64,000 nt of DNA from Treponema sp. OMZ 790 (GCF_024181285.1 NZ_CP051201.1:1550001-1614000), one strand, 5' to 3'. Counted from the first letter of the stretch, positions 8,093-17,751 are shown. Translations and numbers: made by a program. The notes: generated by a model not told the origin, from the letters alone.

Positions 8093-8773
8093 ATGAAAAA
8101 AAATAAAATTTTATGTTCCATGTTTGTTCTATTTGTTTTAGTTTTTAACCTTTGGGGAAATGAAGGAAAAAAACTTTTAGAAGACTATGAAACCGTTCTT
8201 ACGCGAATAAGGTATTCAAAAACTTCGGGATTTTGTCATGACGGTAAAACAAGAATCAAGGAAGAAAAAGTAAAAGGTTCCGAAAATTCTTTTTTTGCCG
8301 AAAAGACAAATATTTACTTGAAGGTAAAACACACAAAAGAGAATAAGGTATATTATACAAGATGTTTTGACCTAAAAGAATACGGCGGAAAATTGGCAGC
8401 TGCCGCGAATTATCAAATAGAACCTGCCGTCAAAATAACGGGACATTGGAATTTTTTCAAAATAGGAAAAAAATTGAATATAACCGTATGCAGCGGTGAA
8501 ACATGCAAAAACACCGAAATGACTCTTTACGAAATAAACGGCGAACCTGCCGAGATAAAAGACGGTATATTTTTTAAATTCGATGAATCCAAAGAAAAGA
8601 AAGCCGTAAATTTTGCCATAGCTCTTAATGAAAAACCTATGCCCATCATAGATGTCAAAGAAGAAGAAGCAAAAATGAATGAAATATTAAAAAAGATGGA
8701 AAAACATTTTACGGCAGCTCAAATTAAAGAAAAAAAAGAAGCTTTTTCTAAAGCCTTAAAAGCTTTAAACTAA
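8093..8773 (+). CDS. Exported protein of unknown function
   Basis: A 226-residue protein with a clear N-terminal signal peptide (KKNK, then a hydrophobic stretch to about residue 22). The mature part is Lys-rich with paired Cys residues (GFCHDG, RCFDL, VCSGETCKN) that could form disulfides, and ends in a charged helical tail from about residue 185. I do not recognise a family. AGAGGTG at 8081-8087 precedes the ATG. It follows the HD-GYP-like gene by 42 bp and may be co-transcribed. It converges on the Smr gene with only three bases between them. Confidence 0.75.
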   Translation: MKKNKILCSMFVLFVLVFNLWGNEGKKLLEDYETVLTRIRYSKTSGFCHDGKTRIKEEKVKGSENSFFAEKTNIYLKVKHTKENKVYYTRCFDLKEYGGKLAAAANYQIEPAVKITGHWNFFKIGKKLNITVCSGETCKNTEMTLYEINGEPAEIKDGIFFKFDESKEKKAVNFAIALNEKPMPIIDVKEEEAKMNEILKKMEKHFTAAQIKEKKEAFSKALKALN

Positions 8774-8776
8774 TTT

Positions 8777-9289
8777 TTATTTTAGTATAACCCAGGTAGA
8801 GCCGGTTCCTCCGTCTGCATTTTTAGGATGACCGCTCTCCCCTGCTCTTTTATGTTTTTCAAGGTAGAGCCGTACAAAGGGGGCCAAAACAGCTCCGCCT
8901 CCCGAATGATTTCCTTTGCCGTGGATAATCAAAATTTTTTTTAATCCGCGGCGGATGGAATTTTCAAAAAAAATATTTAAGGCTGATTCAGCTTCATCGC
9001 AGGTCATACCATGTAAGTCGATCTCGTCCTCGCAGCGCATTTCTCTCAAAATTTTACGCTGGCGCGCATAATCGACCGAAGTCAACTCTTCTTGAGCATC
9101 CTTATCTTCAACCCCGTATCGTCTTAGCCACATTTCCATGGGATTTATTTTTTTTGTATTTTCTTTTTTAGCATTAATCTTTTGAGTTTTTTTAATTGAA
9201 TGCTCGTCTTTTTTTATCTGTTTTTTTCCGTAGGGTTTTCCCGTAATTCTTTCCCATTCGTCCAAAATATCGCCGAAATTTTTACTCAT
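8777..9289 (-). CDS. Smr-domain protein
   Basis: The 170-residue protein has a basic, low-complexity N-terminus (residues 20-50) and a C-terminal Smr domain with DLHGMT at 91-96 and HGKG at 123-126. The Smr domain is named after the MutS2 C-terminus, where it acts as a nicking nuclease; stand-alone Smr proteins are also linked to RNA cleavage and ribosome rescue. There is no MutS2 ATPase part. It is the last gene of the Bat operon, seven bases after the BatD-like gene, which may only reflect shared transcription. Confidence 0.87.
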   Translation of the reverse strand: MSKNFGDILDEWERITGKPYGKKQIKKDEHSIKKTQKINAKKENTKKINPMEMWLRRYGVEDKDAQEELTSVDYARQRKILREMRCEDEIDLHGMTCDEAESALNIFFENSIRRGLKKILIIHGKGNHSGGGAVLAPFVRLYLEKHKRAGESGHPKNADGGTGSTWVILK

Positions 9290-9296
9290 ATTTATC

Positions 9297-10721
9297 CTAA
9301 TCGCTTATAATAAATTCGCATCTTTTTTGCCAGCCGCCTGTTCCGTCTTTTTTTTCGATAAAAAACCATTCTGAAGTTTTTTGTTTTATGATAACGGTTT
9401 CTCCTATTTTTAATGAACTGACTACAGTTCCGTTTTTTTCGGGAATGTGATAAACCAATGGTTCTTCATCACGGTCTGTAGGTCTATAGACGGCTCTTTC
9501 GTACTGCCCGGAATAAAAAAATATAAAAACCGAAATAAGAATAAGCCCGCCCATCAAAAAAATTTTAGTCATCATATTTTTTTTCTTAAAAAAAATAAAA
9601 AAATAGATTTCCGCTACCGACAAAATAAAAAAAACAACCCAAAGTCCTTTTTTAAAAATTGAGGATCTAACCGGGAACCCATCCTTTAAATTCAATTCTT
9701 TTTCATATTCAAGCCGTTTATTTTTTATTTGTCCCGTAAAAAACAAACCGGCTTCTTTTGTCCGCATCTCTGCAATCATTTCAGCCTTTGATATTTTTTC
9801 TTCAAAATCTTTTTTATAATTGTCTGAATCATTTTGAGCTGCCGAATTATTTTTAACCGTTAAAGCAGGTTTTAAACTTTCAAGAGCTTTTTTTTCTTCA
9901 TCGCTTTCTTCGGAGGGTTTAACAAACCCCTTAGTTACGGTTACAATTTGTTCTCGAACGTAAATTTTACGTGAAACTTTAGATTCCGATGCAATGCTTA
10001 TTTGAGGCGCCGGAAGGCCTATCTTGCCGGCCTTTAAAGGCGTCCAAAAAAAATACGACACAGCCCTCCATCCTGTTTCTTCTATAGCGGAATTATTCAT
10101 TTTAAGAGCGTCAGCTTCTTCCAAAATAGAATTTTCAGGAGTTCGGCAGTTTACGTCAAGAACAGAAGATTTTCCTGCATCGCGAAAATGATCATAAAAA
10201 AAGCCTATAAGAACAATCAAATACTTTTTGCCCTGAACAATTTCTTTTACAGAAGAATAAGTATCCGCCTCCAATATTTTCCATTTAAACATTGTATCCG
10301 TTGACAAAGCGGGCGGCTCTACCTTTATTGAAAAGGTATTGAGCTTTGTCTGATAATTCCCCAGCGATAAATAAGGTATGAGCTCGAAGTTTCCAATTTT
10401 TTTAAGTTTATATTTATTGGTAATTAAAATTCCCCCATAGAGTGAACTTATTCCCGAATCTAAAAATTCGAGAGCTTCAGATTCATCCAAAATAATAAGT
10501 TTAGGAATATCCGATGACTTGTAATAATACAAAGAAGTTTCATCCAATTTTATTTTTACTTCAAAAACAGAATCGATAAAAAGCGGGCTTGATGAAAATG
10601 AAAGATTTATATCTTCTTCAATTCCGGCATGGGCATAAGCCGAATAAAAAAATAAAATAAAAAGAATTATCAATAATCGAATGCCGAAGGTTGTTTGTTT
10701 TCTTGTGTTCTGTCTTGCCAT
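9297..10721 (-). CDS. BatD-like membrane protein with C-terminal SH3-like domain
   Basis: The 474-residue protein has a signal peptide (about 1-32), a long extracytoplasmic beta-rich region, a charged helix near 290-340, two hydrophobic helices near residues 355-405, and an SH3b-like tail (VYHIPEKNGTVVSSLKIGE). The position after two VWA genes and a TPR lipoprotein fits BatD of the Bacteroides aerotolerance operon; the SH3 tail recalls BatE. It starts inside the BatC gene with a 52-bp overlap, and AAGGAG eight bases before the ATG supports this start. Bat proteins are thought to form an envelope complex; the function in treponemes is unproven. Confidence 0.72.
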   Translation of the reverse strand: MARQNTRKQTTFGIRLLIILFILFFYSAYAHAGIEEDINLSFSSSPLFIDSVFEVKIKLDETSLYYYKSSDIPKLIILDESEALEFLDSGISSLYGGILITNKYKLKKIGNFELIPYLSLGNYQTKLNTFSIKVEPPALSTDTMFKWKILEADTYSSVKEIVQGKKYLIVLIGFFYDHFRDAGKSSVLDVNCRTPENSILEEADALKMNNSAIEETGWRAVSYFFWTPLKAGKIGLPAPQISIASESKVSRKIYVREQIVTVTKGFVKPSEESDEEKKALESLKPALTVKNNSAAQNDSDNYKKDFEEKISKAEMIAEMRTKEAGLFFTGQIKNKRLEYEKELNLKDGFPVRSSIFKKGLWVVFFILSVAEIYFFIFFKKKNMMTKIFLMGGLILISVFIFFYSGQYERAVYRPTDRDEEPLVYHIPEKNGTVVSSLKIGETVIIKQKTSEWFFIEKKDGTGGWQKRCEFIISD

Positions 10722-11284
10722 CGCTCTTTCTCCTTTTTTCGTATCAAATTTAAAATAGTTTTCTCGGATAATTTATCTTCTTCATCTTGTGAAATATTCA
10801 CTCCTTGAGAATTAGCAGGTTTATCTTTTTGTTTTTTTTGATAGCGCATACTCAGTTCAAAATTAATTTTAGCATCAATGCTGTTCGGATTCAGTTCAAG
10901 GGATTTTTTAAAAAACGCTACAGCTTTTCCGTAATCTTGATTTTTAAATTCTATTATTCCTTTTTGGTAATAAATATATGAATTTAATGTTTCATCTTTA
11001 TTTTCATTTATCGCATCAAAACGGGAAAGAGCGGAAGAATCTTCATTTTGCATAAGGTAAATGGAACCGACTGCAAAATCAACATAGTTTTTAAGTTCTT
11101 TATCGTCGGCTTCTTCTGCTAAATCTATAGAATTCAAGAATTTTGATGCAGCCTTGTTCCAATCATTTTGTTTCCATGCAAGATATCCCGAAAGAAAATT
11201 AAGTTTTACCCTGTCGGTTTTAGTACACGACGAAATAACAAAAACGATAAAACCTATACAGATTATTCTACTTATTTTTACCAT
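10670..11284 (-). CDS. batC: BatC-like TPR lipoprotein
   Basis: A 204-residue protein with a lipoprotein signal ending VFVISSC (Cys at residue 20). Tetratricopeptide motifs cover roughly residues 30-150 (for example GKAVAFFKKSLELNPNSIDAK), followed by a charged tail. BatC proteins are TPR partners of BatA and BatB in the aerotolerance operon. The gene overlaps its upstream and downstream neighbours, indicating tight translational coupling. Confidence 0.8.
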   Translation of the reverse strand: MVKISRIICIGFIVFVISSCTKTDRVKLNFLSGYLAWKQNDWNKAASKFLNSIDLAEEADDKELKNYVDFAVGSIYLMQNEDSSALSRFDAINENKDETLNSYIYYQKGIIEFKNQDYGKAVAFFKKSLELNPNSIDAKINFELSMRYQKKQKDKPANSQGVNISQDEEDKLSEKTILNLIRKKEKERWQDRTQENKQPSAFDY

Positions 11285-12236
11285 AAAACGATACTCCGCC
11301 CAAACATAAAAATATAAAAGAAATCAAAAGCATTTCAAAATTTCTTTTTACAGGTTCCTGTATATAAACCATTTTTTCGACACCTTCAGTGCCCGCATCG
11401 ATTATTTTCAAAATGTTTTCCATTGAGCCTGAACTCAAGGCTGAAACGTACATACTTTCTCCGCCCGCTATATTTGCGGCCTTCTTCAAAAAAGCTTCTT
11501 CCAATCTTGTATCTCTTAATTGCGAAACTCCTTTTTCATCAAGAACCCTTATTTTACCGCCTTCAACCGTTCCAAAACCCACAATGATCAGCACGGCATC
11601 TGTTTTTTTTATTTTTTCTGCAGCATGCAAAAGTGAGCCGGCGGTTTCTCCTCCGTCAGTGCATAAAACTATTATTTTTGAGTTTCCCCTGTTTTCTCCA
11701 AAAGAGTCCAAAGCGCGTAAAACTCCGGATTCAAGATTGGTGCCTGACGAAGAAAGAATCAGCGGAGAGAGGGCATCAATAGCAGAAGAAAGAGCATTTT
11801 TTTCAAAGCTTAAAGGAACAGATAAAACACCGTCTCCTTTTGTGATCACAAGTCCTACTGCAAGCTCAGGAGATGTTTTATGCATTTTTTCGAGTAATAT
11901 TTTTAAAAATTGCCGCTGCACTGCAATTCGGCTTGGCTGAATATCTTGAATGCTCATACTTTTCGAAATATCCGAAACGAACATCACGGATACCCCCCGC
12001 CTCCTGACAGAAACAGGTTTAGAACCCCAAAGCGGGCAAGCCAAACCTAAGATCAAAAAAATCCATGCACCGGAAAAAAAGAAAGAACGCAGTTTTGCTT
12101 TTTTAATCATTTTTTTGGAATTTTCCAAACCCAAATAAGCTTTTTTTATCTTTTTCAAGTTCATATAAAAAACAAACTGAACGGGGACCAAAAGAAAAAT
12201 AAAAAACAGGTAATACGAATTTTCAAAACTTATCAT
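11268..12236 (-). CDS. batB: BatB-like von Willebrand factor A membrane protein
   Basis: The chosen start gives 322 residues: two N-terminal membrane helices, a VWA domain (about 84-290) and a C-terminal membrane helix. The metal-ion-dependent adhesion site is intact: D89-x-S91-x-S93 (DISKS), the Thr of SGTNLESG and the Asp of CTDGGET. I start at 12236, because its ATG overlaps the batA stop as ATGA and follows GAGGG by seven bases, rather than at an upstream ATG at 12272 lying inside batA. Likely forms an inner-membrane complex with BatA. Confidence 0.87.
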   Translation of the reverse strand: MISFENSYYLFFIFLLVPVQFVFYMNLKKIKKAYLGLENSKKMIKKAKLRSFFFSGAWIFLILGLACPLWGSKPVSVRRRGVSVMFVSDISKSMSIQDIQPSRIAVQRQFLKILLEKMHKTSPELAVGLVITKGDGVLSVPLSFEKNALSSAIDALSPLILSSSGTNLESGVLRALDSFGENRGNSKIIVLCTDGGETAGSLLHAAEKIKKTDAVLIIVGFGTVEGGKIRVLDEKGVSQLRDTRLEEAFLKKAANIAGGESMYVSALSSGSMENILKIIDAGTEGVEKMVYIQEPVKRNFEMLLISFIFLCLGGVSFYGKNK

Positions 12237-13231
12237 AGGTATACCCTCATAAAAATACGGCGTAAAAACCATACAATTACAAAAGAAAATATCGAGGCCA
12301 CCAAAAAATAGACATATAAATTCTCTTCGATAATTTGTGTAAAATTTGATTGAGCTGCAGGAACTTGTTTTGATATGGTACTAAATATATCCTCAAGGAC
12401 TTCAGGAGAAGAGGCAGAAGCATATTTACCGTTCCCGTATTGGGCAATTTTTTTTAATTCGAATTCATCGAATTTAGAAAAAATAGAACCTGAGTAAGTT
12501 TTTCCGCTTTTTTTATCGGTATACTCCAAAGTGGTGTATCCTGAACTTCCTATTCCGATAACATAGAACCCGATATTTTTATTTACCAAAGATTCCGCTG
12601 CGGTTTTAGGATTAATCTCACCGGTGTTATTTTCTCCGTCGGTAAGTAAAACAATATACGAAGAGTTTAACTTTGTTCTTGTCATATAAGCCGAAGAAAC
12701 CGCAAGCCCCATGCCGATTGCAGTTCCGTCGCCCAACTCTCCTATATCCAAAGAATTTAGGCGGGATAAAAATACCTGATGATCAATCGTGGGAGGCACA
12801 ATAAGGGCGGCAGAACTGGAAAGTGCCGTCAAGCCGAAAGAGTCTCCCGGATATTTTGCAACAAATTTTCTTATAATTTTTTTTGCACTTGCAATTCTGG
12901 TTTCGCCGTTCATATCCTTTGCAGCCATAGAAGGACTTATATCCAATAGGAACATAATCGAACTTCCGGAGTCGGTATAAACCTGTTTATTTTTAAAAAT
13001 TACCGGCTCAGATAAAGCTATTATTAAAAAAATAATTCCCGAATACCAAAGCAAATAACATAAAAAATTGCCGAATTCCATGAGCTTATTTCTTTTAGGA
13101 AACAAGCCTTTCCAATTAACCAAATTTAAATTTAATTCGGGATTCGACATCAAGCCGCTTTTTTTTAATACAAAGAAGAAAGGAAAAATCAAAATCAGCA
13201 AAAGCAAAAAAGGATGGTTAAAGCTAATCAT
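12233..13231 (-). CDS. batA: BatA-like von Willebrand factor A membrane protein
   Basis: The 332-residue protein has hydrophobic helices near residues 5-22 and 56-75, a VWA domain with D97-x-S99-x-S101 (DISPS), the Thr of GDGTAIG and the Asp of LLTDGENN, and a C-terminal membrane helix near 305-325. It is a paralogue of the next gene, with which it shares an ATGA junction. In Bacteroides and Francisella such proteins support stress tolerance and envelope integrity. An 8-bp overlap with the preceding gene indicates operon expression. Confidence 0.87.
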   Translation of the reverse strand: MISFNHPFLLLLILIFPFFFVLKKSGLMSNPELNLNLVNWKGLFPKRNKLMEFGNFLCYLLWYSGIIFLIIALSEPVIFKNKQVYTDSGSSIMFLLDISPSMAAKDMNGETRIASAKKIIRKFVAKYPGDSFGLTALSSSAALIVPPTIDHQVFLSRLNSLDIGELGDGTAIGMGLAVSSAYMTRTKLNSSYIVLLTDGENNTGEINPKTAAESLVNKNIGFYVIGIGSSGYTTLEYTDKKSGKTYSGSIFSKFDEFELKKIAQYGNGKYASASSPEVLEDIFSTISKQVPAAQSNFTQIIEENLYVYFLVASIFSFVIVWFLRRIFMRVYL

Positions 13232-14159
13232 TTACGGCAGCCTCTGTTTTTGTATTTATCTTTTGCTTGGCATTCATTACTTTTTGAATTTCCGATTCTG
13301 CAATTTTTATAAGTTTAATTGTTTGATTTAAAAAATACATAGTTTCCATTTCAAAATTTATTTTTGTCAAATCCGAATTACCGAAACGGAGATCCTGTAA
13401 TTTAAAAAAAAGTTTTTCAAATTCAAAATACACGCCGTATGTATTTTCAAATCGATTTTTAAGACTTTCCAAAATTTCGGAATATGTCATACAATCTCCA
13501 TCACCCGACCGCAGCTCTTTTTCTGATGATGTTAAACTAAAACAATATCTTCTAAATACAAATTCAAATTTTTTTAACCAATCCTTTTTCTTTGTAATCA
13601 TTTCGAGCCCTTCGGAAGAAGAAACTGAAGACAGTTGCCGTTTTAGTTTTCGCAAAGATTTATTTAAAGTTCTGATTCTAATTCTTTGAGCCCGGGAAAA
13701 AGAATACACAAAAAAATGTTTTCTTAATGCGGAAATAATCATTATTGAAGTAAAAATAAGAACACCGCTTACCGATGCAATAAGATAAAGCAAATAGCTT
13801 GTACCCGGAATTAAAAGAGGAGGACGAGGAGGCTGTAAAACTTCGACCTTTGCCGTTTCCAATATTGAAGAAATAAAAACCTGAGGAATTGCATCGTTAA
13901 TGCCTGCTTCATGGAGTGAAGGAAACGAAATAGAACCGGTTTCCCACGGAGTAAAATTTATGGATATATATTCTTTCTTTTCCTGTTTTTTAATTTGAAT
14001 CGATGTTATGTCCATAAAAGAATTTTGTTTTATTGTTTCTATCCTAAACGCTCCGGACATTAAAACGGACGGATCGAAAGAACTTAAAGCGTCAATCGGA
14101 AATAAAAATTCTGCAGAGTCTCCAACAAAAACCTGTTGAGGAATCAAAATACCTTCCAT
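13224..14159 (-). CDS. One-TM protein of the DUF58/Bat operon, function unknown
   Basis: A 311-residue protein without a signal peptide. Residues 1-110 are beta-rich, a membrane helix spans about 118-142, and the rest is basic and helical, with coiled-coil character near 150-180. Position between DUF58 and BatA matches the DUF4381-type genes often found in MoxR-VWA operons, though similarity is weak by eye. If the N-terminal domain is extracytoplasmic, as in such proteins, the helix acts as a reverse signal anchor. It overlaps DUF58 by 16 bp and batA by 8 bp. Confidence 0.7.
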   Translation of the reverse strand: MEGILIPQQVFVGDSAEFLFPIDALSSFDPSVLMSGAFRIETIKQNSFMDITSIQIKKQEKKEYISINFTPWETGSISFPSLHEAGINDAIPQVFISSILETAKVEVLQPPRPPLLIPGTSYLLYLIASVSGVLIFTSIMIISALRKHFFVYSFSRAQRIRIRTLNKSLRKLKRQLSSVSSSEGLEMITKKKDWLKKFEFVFRRYCFSLTSSEKELRSGDGDCMTYSEILESLKNRFENTYGVYFEFEKLFFKLQDLRFGNSDLTKINFEMETMYFLNQTIKLIKIAESEIQKVMNAKQKINTKTEAAVND

Positions 14160-15088
14160 ACATCCGCCCTCAATTTACCCGGATTATTTTTAAAAATATT
14201 CCGGTTACTTTGCTTAGACAAAAAAAAGTTGCCTAATACTTTTACGGTATCTTCATTTATGTCGAGTAAGACGGGATTTGCAAGAGAATGTTTACAGGTA
14301 TTTTCCCATCTCGATATGTCTTCAGCAAAATTCTTTTTGTACTCCATCTGAAAAATTTTAGAACCTGTAGGCAAAAGCATCCTAAAATTAGTTTCAGGGT
14401 CTTTAAACCTTATGGAGCCTGCCGCCGGTAAAGAAGAATCTATTGAACCGTGTATTTTAATGCAGACAACATCATGCTTTGCGGCCAAAAGGCCGAGCTG
14501 TTTTTCGTAACCTTCGACTTTAAAGTCTGAAATAATAATTACCAAAGAGCGTGAACGCAAAATCTTGGAAGCAGCCGTCATTGAAGCTGCAATACGGGTT
14601 CCGTTTAAAGGTTTTCGATTTTTAGAAAAAGCAAAATCTTCCATAGATTTTAATATGGCCAAAATATGGTCTTCTCCCGTCCGGGGAACAAATAATGGAC
14701 CTTTTTCTCCATCAAAGAAAAGGGCTCCTACAGGAGAAAAAATATGGCTTCCCGCAAAGGCTAAAAGAGCAGCAGTCTCGACGGCCTTTTCCTTAGGACT
14801 GATTTTATCGAGCCCCGGTTCCATGGAAAGTGAAAAGTCCGCACAGATAAAAATGCTTAAATCTCTTTCTTCACGATACATTTTAACGAAGGTTTTACCG
14901 CTTCGGGCCGTAAGGTTCCAATCTATGGAGCGTACGTCATCCCCTGTTTCGTATTCCCGCACAGAATCGAATTCGATACCCTGACCGCGAAAAGCCGAAC
15001 TGAATCCGCCTGACCGTAAGCCTTCAGAAATCGAAAGAGATGAAATTTTTAGCTGCTTTGCTCTTTCCGCAATAAAACCCGTTTTCAT
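14144..15088 (-). CDS. DUF58 family protein
   Basis: The protein (314 residues from the chosen start) carries the DUF58 core motif VREYETGDDVRSIDWNLTAR near residues 42-61 and a following VWA-like fold (ICADFSLSM, IISDFK). DUF58 proteins are regular partners of MoxR ATPases and VWA proteins. I prefer the ATG at 15088 over the GTG at 15115. A TTGAAT-17-TAAAAT promoter ends eight bases before this ATG and no Shine-Dalgarno is present, so it may be leaderless. It is the first gene of the Bat operon; no moxR gene precedes it, since the neighbour at 15205 is divergent and unrelated. Confidence 0.85.
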   Translation of the reverse strand: MKTGFIAERAKQLKISSLSISEGLRSGGFSSAFRGQGIEFDSVREYETGDDVRSIDWNLTARSGKTFVKMYREERDLSIFICADFSLSMEPGLDKISPKEKAVETAALLAFAGSHIFSPVGALFFDGEKGPLFVPRTGEDHILAILKSMEDFAFSKNRKPLNGTRIAASMTAASKILRSRSLVIIISDFKVEGYEKQLGLLAAKHDVVCIKIHGSIDSSLPAAGSIRFKDPETNFRMLLPTGSKIFQMEYKKNFAEDISRWENTCKHSLANPVLLDINEDTVKVLGNFFLSKQSNRNIFKNNPGKLRADVWKVF

Positions 15089-15096
15089 AAGTACAC

Positions 15097-15125
15097 ATTT
15101 TAGTATTAAAATCACTTTTATTCAA
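15097..15125 (-). promoter_or_regulatory. Promoter of the DUF58-Bat operon, adjacent to the start codon
   Basis: Minus strand TTGAAT (15125-15120), 17 bp, TAAAAT (15102-15097), then eight bases to the ATG at 15088. No ribosome binding site can fit. Confidence 0.5.
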
Positions 15126-15204
15126 GATAGGTAAAAACGGGTATGCCGGTATATTGAAAAAAAGCAATTAATCGCTTATAATATGACTATGGAGGATTTA
15201 TGAT

Positions 15205-17694
15205 ATGTGTAAAAAATTATTTTTTTTGATTATAAGTTTGGCTTTTATTTTATCAGCCTGTAATCAGTTTTTAGCGAATATTGAAACCGATTTGGCTTAT
15301 TGGGCCTCCACAGTACAGATTACAGATATTGAAAACCCTCCTGCCGAAATAGATGAAAACGGTTATTTTTGTCTTCCAAGTACAGTTGCTAACGAACAAA
15401 AAATCATATTAAAACTTATAAATCCTCAAAAATATGAGCTTAAAGAAGCCGTTTTAGGCTCATCTTCGGACATAGTCCTTTTTGAAAGCGGCGTAAAGGG
15501 CAGGGATGGTACATCACCTCCCAAGCCCGGTGTAGATTACGAACTTAAGCAAACGGCTCCTGACCGTGTTGAGCTTATCTATAAACGGGATTTTTTAGAA
15601 TATTCCGAATGGGGCAGTCAAGATTTAAGCCCTAAGATTACCCTTTACGGTAAGGACGGCCGTAAATTTGAACAAAGCTACAACCTTAAACTTAAAGCAA
15701 ACACTAAGCCGCCCGCTCTCGAATATAAGGGATTATATAAATCCGGCGGGTACTATGTTTTATGCTTTAAAGCAAAGAATATGACCGACATGGCTAAAGT
15801 GCAGGGAGTAAATCAGCCTTTGCATAAAGATATAGCTTATCTTTGGGTAAGCGGTTTAGATTCCGCGAACAAGATAAACATTACGGTAGGTACTGCCGGT
15901 TTTAATATTACCGGTTCGGGAGGCCGCCTTTTAAATGCAGTTTCTGTTGAGCCGCTTGTATCGGGCGGAACTAAGCCTACAGACCCTTGGATAATCTATT
16001 TTAAGACTGATTTGCAAGTAAGCGGCGGAACTCCAAAAGAATTTACTTTGAAATTGATGGACGAAAAATGCTTATCCGGTGCCGCAATAAAAAGGTCTAC
16101 AAGTCCTTCCGTAGCTACTTGGGCAGAACTTCATCATGCAGTTGCAACGGCATCTGCCGGCATGACTATCGAAATAAATGGTAAGATCAAGGCTAATGAT
16201 GGTTCTCAAACAATTGATGGTAATTCTTATCCAAATAAGGATGAAATTACAATAGACAAAAATCTCACTATTCAGGGTAAGGGTACCGATGCCGAGTTGG
16301 ATGCAAATCAAAAAAACCGTATTTTTAATATTACAGCCGGGAAGACCTTAATCCTTAAGAATATAGCTCTTAAAAACGGAGAAGCTCCTGCCGGAGCTAG
16401 TGGAGGCGGAGCCGTATTTGTAAGCGGGTCCCTTGAAATTTCCGGTGCTGTAACTATCAGCCCATCTTCCGGAAAAGGAAAAAATGATGTTTATCTTAAG
16501 TCAGGCACAAAAATAACGGTTAAGGGAGACCTCTCACCTGCAGGAGGTATTGTTGCCCACATAACGCCTGAGAATTATACCGGAGCCCCTGAAGTAATCG
16601 TTATTGATAATGCGGTTACTCAACACCCTGCCGAAATAAAAGATATGTTTAACATTACGCCTCAAGCGTCAGGTTATCATCAATTACAATCCAAACAGAA
16701 TAACCCGAAAACAATTATAGTTAAGCAAGGTACTGTAATTAGTTCTAATTCATGGAGCACATTAAAAAGTCAAATACAAGGAGCTTCCAATGGGGATTAT
16801 TTTATTGTTGAAAATAATGTTACTGCAACTTCCACCGATTTCGGACAGATTGAGATAAGCAAAAATCTCACTATCCAAGGAAAAGACTCCGGTGTGGAAA
16901 TTGATGCCGCCCAAAAAAGCCGAATATTTAAAGTTGCATCCGGGAAAAACCTGACCCTTAAAAATTTGACTCTAAAAAATGCAAAAGATAACACAGAGGC
17001 AAGTATCCATGGATCAGGCGGAGGCGGAGTTTATGCTGATGCAGCCTCCAATATTGAGCTTATTGATGTAACAATAAAAGATTGTGAAACGGCAGGTAGC
17101 GGTCCAGGTATTCGTATTGACTATAAAAATCCGGGAGGCGGATACCTTTTATTGAAAAACTCTAAAATTATGAATAATACATATAATCCTGTGGGATATA
17201 ACGGTTACAGCATTAGCGGCGGAGGGGTTGGCCTGCCTTATATCGACTATACTGCCGTTATAGACGGATGTGAGATTTTAGGCAATAAAATAGATCTTAG
17301 ACCAATAAGTAACACAGACCAGTATTTGAATGTAAAAGGATGCGGTATAGACGGAGGAAATGTTAATTTAATCATTAAAGGAAAAACAAAAATAGAAAAT
17401 AATACCTTTATTCCGAAACCCGGGAAAAAGGTAAAATCTTATGGTATGGGAATTTATAATCAATTCGGTACTATTACAATCGGTGAAAACGGTGCGTCTC
17501 ACGAAAACAGCCCGATCATAAAAGGTCATACGAAGCCTAACAATGTAGCATCAGGTTCTTTGTTTGAAGGACAAGCCTTACATGTAAACGATTTCACATG
17601 GTATAGCGGCCAAATCACAAATAACGGAGGTTCGCATAATGCGGTAAAGGTACGCGGAACTTTTACGAATCCGAATAACTTGCAGGCAAATTAA
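15205..17694 (+). CDS. Surface lipoprotein with duplicated beta-helix region
   Basis: An 829-residue protein with lipoprotein signal FILSAC (Cys at residue 19). Residues 40-300 hold beta-sandwich-like segments. From about residue 300 it resembles right-handed parallel beta-helix proteins, rich in Gly and Asn with regular short strands. A module of about 100 residues occurs twice, near 305-405 and 515-615; both copies contain KNLTIQGK, then DA-QK-RIF and LKN. GGAGG at 15191-15195 supports the ATG. No catalytic pectate-lyase residues stand out, so adhesion or surface structure is more likely than enzyme activity. Its DNA is somewhat richer in GC than its neighbours, partly because of Gly codons. 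Confidence 0.8.
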   Translation: MCKKLFFLIISLAFILSACNQFLANIETDLAYWASTVQITDIENPPAEIDENGYFCLPSTVANEQKIILKLINPQKYELKEAVLGSSSDIVLFESGVKGRDGTSPPKPGVDYELKQTAPDRVELIYKRDFLEYSEWGSQDLSPKITLYGKDGRKFEQSYNLKLKANTKPPALEYKGLYKSGGYYVLCFKAKNMTDMAKVQGVNQPLHKDIAYLWVSGLDSANKINITVGTAGFNITGSGGRLLNAVSVEPLVSGGTKPTDPWIIYFKTDLQVSGGTPKEFTLKLMDEKCLSGAAIKRSTSPSVATWAELHHAVATASAGMTIEINGKIKANDGSQTIDGNSYPNKDEITIDKNLTIQGKGTDAELDANQKNRIFNITAGKTLILKNIALKNGEAPAGASGGGAVFVSGSLEISGAVTISPSSGKGKNDVYLKSGTKITVKGDLSPAGGIVAHITPENYTGAPEVIVIDNAVTQHPAEIKDMFNITPQASGYHQLQSKQNNPKTIIVKQGTVISSNSWSTLKSQIQGASNGDYFIVENNVTATSTDFGQIEISKNLTIQGKDSGVEIDAAQKSRIFKVASGKNLTLKNLTLKNAKDNTEASIHGSGGGGVYADAASNIELIDVTIKDCETAGSGPGIRIDYKNPGGGYLLLKNSKIMNNTYNPVGYNGYSISGGGVGLPYIDYTAVIDGCEILGNKIDLRPISNTDQYLNVKGCGIDGGNVNLIIKGKTKIENNTFIPKPGKKVKSYGMGIYNQFGTITIGENGASHENSPIIKGHTKPNNVASGSLFEGQALHVNDFTWYSGQITNNGGSHNAVKVRGTFTNPNNLQAN

Positions 17695-17751
17695 CCCATG
17701 GTTAACCGTGAACCTCTTGATTTTTTTTAAAAAAAGGACGAAAATAAAGAT

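Noticed and set aside
11389..11940. 183-codon plus-strand open frame
   Set aside because: It is antisense to batB, whose VWA motifs are intact; no ribosome binding site and Ser/Pro-rich shadow composition.
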